Assembly: GCF_000737065.1 (NCBI RefSeq)
Contig: NZ_AQRC01000001.1
Coordinates: forward strand, 62,001-126,000
From: Thioclava atlantica
Lineage (GTDB): Bacteria > Pseudomonadota > Alphaproteobacteria > Rhodobacterales > Rhodobacteraceae
Direction of reading: 5' to 3'
DNA: 64,000 bases
A program made the translations under genes and the position numbers. Shown here piece by piece: positions 60,417-64,000 of the stretch. Below the pieces are notes generated by a model that was given only the letters and a program-made list of their open reading frames with translations, searched no databases and was not told the origin of the DNA. Numbering within the stretch: position 1 is the first letter of the stretch; each line of letters opens with the position of its first letter.

Positions 60417-62090
60417 TCAATGCGCGTGGGCATGATCCCAGTCCTCACGCTTCGGGAGCTGCTCGAAAGTGTGCTCCGGGGGCGGGGAGGGCAGGGTCCA
60501 TTCCAGCGTGTCCGCATATTCGTTCCAGTAGTTGTTCTGCGTGACGCGCTTGCCCCAGAAGAGGGTGTAGAACACGACGCCGATGAAGAACACGAAGCTG
60601 GCGAAGGAAATGAACGCGCCGATCGAGCTGATGTAGTTCCAGGTGGCGAAGGCCTCCGGATAGTCGATGTAGCGACGCGGCATGCCCTGGCGGCCAAGGA
60701 AGTGCTGCGGGAAGAAGATCAGGTTCGAGCCGATGAACATCGCCCAGAAATGCAGCTTGCCCGCCCATTCCGGATATTGCCGGCCAGACATCTTGCCGAT
60801 CCAGAAATAGACGCCCGCGAAGATCGCGAAGACCGCGCCGAGCGACATCACGTAGTGGAAATGCGCCACCACGTAATAGGTGTCGTGATAGACCCGGTCG
60901 AGCGGCGCCTGGCTCAGCACCACGCCGGTCACGCCGCCGATGGTGAAGAGGAACAGGAAGCCGAGCGCCCAGAGCATCGGCGTCTTGAACTCGATCGAGC
61001 CGCCCCACATCGTCGCGATCCAGCTGAACACCTTCACGCCGGTGGGGACCGCGATCACCATCGTCGCCACCATGAAGTAGCTCTGCTGGGTCAGGCTCAG
61101 GCCCACCGTGTACATGTGGTGCGCCCAGACGACGAAGCCGAGAACACCGATCGCCACCATCGCATAGACCATCGGCAGGTAACCGAAGATCGGCTTGCGC
61201 GAGAAGGTCGCGATGACGTGGGAGATGATGCCGAAGCCGGGCAGGATGATGATGTAGACCTCGGGGTGACCGAAGAACCACAGGATGTGCTGGTAGAGAA
61301 TCGGATCACCGCCGCCCGAGGGATCGAAGAAGGTGGTGCCGAAGTTGCGGTCCATCAGCAGCATGGTGATCGCGCCCGCCAGAACCGGCAGCGACAGCAG
61401 GATCAGCCAGGAGGTCACGAAGATCGACCAGGCGAAGAGCGGCACCTTGTGCAGCGTCATGCCCGGGGCGCGCATGTTGAGGAAAGTGGTGATCATGTTG
61501 ATCGCGCCGAGGATCGAGCTTGCGCCCGAGACGTGCACGGCGAAGATCGCAAGATCCATCGAGTAGCCGCCCTCATGAACCGACAGCGGCGGGTAGAGAA
61601 CCCAGCCCACGCCCGAGCCCGTGCCGCCGCCGCCGCCCGGTGCGAGCAGCGAGGCGATGCCGAGACTGGTACCCGCGACATAGAGCCAGTAGCTGAGGTT
61701 GTTCATCCGCGGGAAGGCCATGTCCGGCGCGCCGATCTGCAGCGGCATGAAATAGTTGCCGAAGCCCCCGAACAGCGCCGGGATGACGACGAAGAACATC
61801 ATCAGCACGCCGTGATAGGTGATCATCACGTTCCACAGATGTCCGTCAGGCGTGCATTCCTCGGCCGCGTTGGCGATGAAGCGTGCGCCTTCCTGGCACA
61901 TGTATTGCACACCCGGCTCCATGAGCTCGAGGCGCATGTAAACGGTGAAGATGACCGAGATGAGACCCACCAGACCTGCGGTGAACAGGTAGAGGATCCC
62001 GATATCCTTGTGATTGGTCGACATGAACCAGCGGGTGAAGAACCCACGCTGGTCATGCGCGCCATCGCCGTGAACGGCTGCGTCCGCCAT
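60417..62090 (-). CDS. ctaD: Cytochrome c oxidase subunit I (aa3-type)
   Basis: Catalytic subunit of the aa3 terminal oxidase, reducing oxygen to water and pumping protons; 557 residues, the length of the Paracoccus enzyme. ATG 62090 has GGGAG upstream. Twelve helices are visible. The haem-copper site has H275 and Y279 in [10 protein letters not shown] (the covalently linked His-Tyr pair) with E277 of the D-channel, the Cu-B histidines AHH, and the haem histidines of VAHFHYVMS. The D-channel entrance [16 protein letters not shown] and the K-channel lysine in TGVKVF mark it as A-type. Other subunits are not in the window. Confidence 0.97.
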   Translation of the reverse strand: MADAAVHGDGAHDQRGFFTRWFMSTNHKDIGILYLFTAGLVGLISVIFTVYMRLELMEPGVQYMCQEGARFIANAAEECTPDGHLWNVMITYHGVLMMFFVVIPALFGGFGNYFMPLQIGAPDMAFPRMNNLSYWLYVAGTSLGIASLLAPGGGGGTGSGVGWVLYPPLSVHEGGYSMDLAIFAVHVSGASSILGAINMITTFLNMRAPGMTLHKVPLFAWSIFVTSWLILLSLPVLAGAITMLLMDRNFGTTFFDPSGGGDPILYQHILWFFGHPEVYIIILPGFGIISHVIATFSRKPIFGYLPMVYAMVAIGVLGFVVWAHHMYTVGLSLTQQSYFMVATMVIAVPTGVKVFSWIATMWGGSIEFKTPMLWALGFLFLFTIGGVTGVVLSQAPLDRVYHDTYYVVAHFHYVMSLGAVFAIFAGVYFWIGKMSGRQYPEWAGKLHFWAMFIGSNLIFFPQHFLGRQGMPRRYIDYPEAFATWNYISSIGAFISFASFVFFIGVVFYTLFWGKRVTQNNYWNEYADTLEWTLPSPPPEHTFEQLPKREDWDHAHAH

Positions 62091-62465
62091 ATTGAACTCC
62101 CAATTTCTCCCTTCAGGCCCGGGTCTCCCGTCCCATTGGACCTGCATGGGGCGACGTTATGGGCATTTTCCTCACAGAGCAAGAATGCCGGACACGGGGG
62201 CGTGAAAATTTGTGTGGGGTTTCACGGGAGGCGGAAGCGGGGAAGTTTCGGTCGGTTCGTGCGGGTCGGAGGGCGAGGTCACGGGAGTGGGAGAGCGGCT
62301 CGAGAGGCTCTAAATGACGCCGTCTCGGGTGGGGGAGAGGGATGCGCCGCTGGGTGCTTCCCTTCTTAGGACACGACAAAACGGCCCCGCGTGTTCCGCG
62401 CCACTCCGCGGCGGCAAGGGGAGCCGGACCGGCCGGTACCCGATCGGTGCCACTGGCAATCCGGA
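62091..62465. other. Intergenic region upstream of ctaD
   Basis: About 375 bases between the ctaD start and the terminator of cytochrome c550. It should contain the ctaD promoter. I could not identify a convincing -35/-10 pair or an FnrL-type box, and no gene is supported. Confidence 0.4.
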
Positions 62466-62495
62466 ATGAAAAAGGCGGGCCGTTTCCGGCCCGCC
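62466..62495 (-). terminator. Intrinsic terminator of cytochrome c550 gene
   Basis: GGCGGGCC and GGCCCGCC form an 8-pair stem with a six-base loop (62474-62495); on the minus strand TTTTTCATT follows. It is a strong terminator 26 bases past the stop. Confidence 0.88.
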
Positions 62496-62521
62496 TTCGA
62501 TCGCGCACTGAGGCGTGCGGC

Positions 62522-62956
62522 TTACTTGTTCGCCGGGTTGTCCGGCGAAACGGCAGGCGACGCGAGATAGGCGGCGATATCCGCCTGGTCCTTCTTCTGC
62601 TTGTAGCCCATGCCCGATTTCGCCTTGGGGTCGCCGGTCTTTTCCTCAAGATATTTAGAGGGATCGGTCATGTATTCGGCGAGATCTGCCTCGGTCCACA
62701 CGGCACCGGTCTCGGCGAGCTCCTTGATGCCATCCTTGTAGCGATAGCCCTCTTCCGACGCGACCGGACGGCCCACGACGTTATAGAGGTTCGGGCCGAC
62801 CTTGCCGCCCTTGAAGATCGCCGTTCCGTCCGGAGCGACGATCGAGTGGCAAGCCTTGCACTTCTTGAATTCTTTCTCTCCCTTGGCGGCATCCTGCGCG
62901 AGCGCGGGGCCAGCCATGGCGACTGCGGTGATCACTGCGATCATGCTGAATTTCAT
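62522..62956 (-). CDS. cycA: Cytochrome c550 (CycA-like, class I)
   Basis: A 144-residue periplasmic electron carrier. The signal peptide (SMIAVITAVAMAGPALA) is cleaved before QDAAKGEKEF. The haem site is CKACH (C33, C36, H37) and the sixth ligand is M116 in SGMGYK. The order QDAAKGEKEFKKCKACHSI, APDGTAIFKGGKVGPNLYNVVGR and WTEADLAEYMTDP closely follows Paracoccus denitrificans c550, which passes electrons from the bc1 complex to the aa3 oxidase. It is upstream of ctaD in the same direction but separated by its own terminator, so they are separate transcripts. Confidence 0.94.
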   Translation of the reverse strand: MKFSMIAVITAVAMAGPALAQDAAKGEKEFKKCKACHSIVAPDGTAIFKGGKVGPNLYNVVGRPVASEEGYRYKDGIKELAETGAVWTEADLAEYMTDPSKYLEEKTGDPKAKSGMGYKQKKDQADIAAYLASPAVSPDNPANK

Positions 62957-63068
62957 CGCGTCTTCCTTGTTTTCGTTTCGGTGTATCCGGGGTCCTCCTG
63001 CCCCAGAATTCACAGACAGTCACGCTGCCTTGAACGCGCTTGTAACATGCAAAAAGAGGAATGTGTCA

Positions 63069-63743
63069 TTAACTTTCCGTGTTCGGCGGCGGATTGCCAT
63101 CGAAGATGCGACGGAATGTCGCACGCAGCGCCACGTCCAGATCGGGCAGCGAAACCGGGAGCCCGAGATCCACTAGACTCGTGACGCCGTGTTCGCGAAT
63201 CCCGCATGGCACGATTCCCGAGAAATGCGACAGGTCGGGTTCGACATTGATCGAGATGCCGTGGAAGCTCACCCATTTGCGGAGCTTGACGCCGATCGCG
63301 GCGATCTTGTCCTCGCGCAGCGGGCCGTCCGCCGCCTTGGGCTTGTCCGGGCGCGCGACCCAGACGCCGACGCGCCCTTCGCGGATCTCGCCCTTCACGT
63401 TGAATTCGGCAAGCGCGGCAATGACCCAGTCCTCGAGCTGGCGCACGAAGCAGCGCACGTCGCGGCCGCGCTTGTTGAGATCGAGCATGACATAGGCGAC
63501 CCGTTGCCCGGGGCCGTGATAGGTATATTGCCCGCCGCGGCCCGCCTCGAAGACCGGAAAACGGTCGGGATCGACGAGATCCTCGCGCCTGGCCGAGGTG
63601 CCGGCGGTGTAGAGGGGCGGGTGTTCGAGAAGCCAGACCATCTCCTCCGCCTCGCCCGCCGAGATCTGGGCCACACGGCGTTCCATGAAGGAGAGGGCTT
63701 CCTCATAGGGAACCGGAGCGTCGCTGATGCGCCATTCGACCAT
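63069..63743 (-). CDS. lipB: Octanoyltransferase LipB
   Basis: Transfers octanoyl groups from acyl carrier protein to lipoyl domains, the first step of lipoate synthesis. It has 224 residues from ATG 63743 ([17 protein letters not shown]); the frame extends 25 codons upstream without a good ribosome site. Motifs are [23 protein letters not shown], the catalytic K146 in KIAAIGVK and C180 in FSGIVPCGI, so both active-site residues are present. It is 112 bases upstream of the cytochrome c550 gene in the same direction and is cytoplasmic. Confidence 0.95.
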   Translation of the reverse strand: MVEWRISDAPVPYEEALSFMERRVAQISAGEAEEMVWLLEHPPLYTAGTSARREDLVDPDRFPVFEAGRGGQYTYHGPGQRVAYVMLDLNKRGRDVRCFVRQLEDWVIAALAEFNVKGEIREGRVGVWVARPDKPKAADGPLREDKIAAIGVKLRKWVSFHGISINVEPDLSHFSGIVPCGIREHGVTSLVDLGLPVSLPDLDVALRATFRRIFDGNPPPNTES

Positions 63744-64000
63744 CTGATCTGATCCTTCGGTGCGGCGCGCAGGCCGGCCCGTCGCCGCGCCAGCCAATCG
63801 CGCCATCGTAAACTGCATTCCTTGAATTGAAGCTTCCCGCGTCGAAAGACAAGGTTTGCCCCGCGCAAGGAGCCGCGCTTTCGGCTCGATTACGAGGTGA
63901 CCGAAGGCGGGGGGCAGGGCGCGACAAAAAACTTTCGTAATCCCGAATTACCCCCTTTTCATCCCCCCGCACTTTGGCTAATACGCGCCACACCAAGCCA

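Noticed and set aside
63744-64000. A minus-strand coding frame upstream of lipB
   Set aside because: Its translation shows no family motif and no ribosome site. The region is more likely a promoter area, and the plus-strand gene beyond the edge cannot be seen.

Overview
The window is GC-rich chromosomal DNA from an alphaproteobacterium, most likely a Rhodobacterales member close to Paracoccus, Rhodobacter or Thioclava. The evidence is an aa3-type cytochrome oxidase subunit I (ctaD) beside a Paracoccus-type cytochrome c550 gene, two IalB-family proteins, the alphaproteobacterial style of ParE, CarA and UbiH, and a perfect FnrL-type box. I could not assign genus or species. No rRNA, tRNA, CRISPR array, insertion sequence or prophage was found.

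Left region (1-20.7 kb): a two-partner secretion cassette. An IalB-family gene cut by the window edge is followed by a TpsB outer-membrane transporter, a second IalB-family gene and a single 17.9-kb gene for a filamentous TpsA adhesin of about 5,975 residues. The cassette ends at an intrinsic terminator. A run of eight G residues sits in the ribosome-binding region of the giant gene and is a candidate phase-variation tract.

21-24.7 kb: a sensor kinase, response regulator and PepSY protein on the minus strand face a PepSY-like protein and a cytochrome b561 on the plus strand. Paired CTGACAG repeats lie between them. 25-37.8 kb: katG, an alpha/beta hydrolase, a complete oppABCDF oligopeptide importer, a Tat-exported CpdB nucleotidase, a PLDc_N membrane peptide and a fructosamine kinase.

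37.8-49 kb: ilvD, a ligase-associated Lhr-like helicase with its PdeM phosphoesterase, a gamma-glutamylcyclotransferase, an AT-richer island with a RAMA-like small protein, parE, a glutathione S-transferase, a PPK2 polyphosphate kinase (FnrL-like box in the divergent promoter) and a methyltransferase.

49-64 kb: a cytochrome c'/c556 with a second cytochrome b561, a MATE exporter, a UbiH-type hydroxylase, a small membrane protein, a HAD phosphatase, a GntR regulator, a family 2 glycosyltransferase with an N-terminal MshEN-like module, carA, a YqeY protein, DUF3008 and lipoprotein genes, DUF2244, ctaD, cytochrome c550 and lipB. Most of this half is housekeeping or respiratory. The accessory parts are the TPS cassette, the AT-rich island and possibly the opp/cpdB scavenging block.
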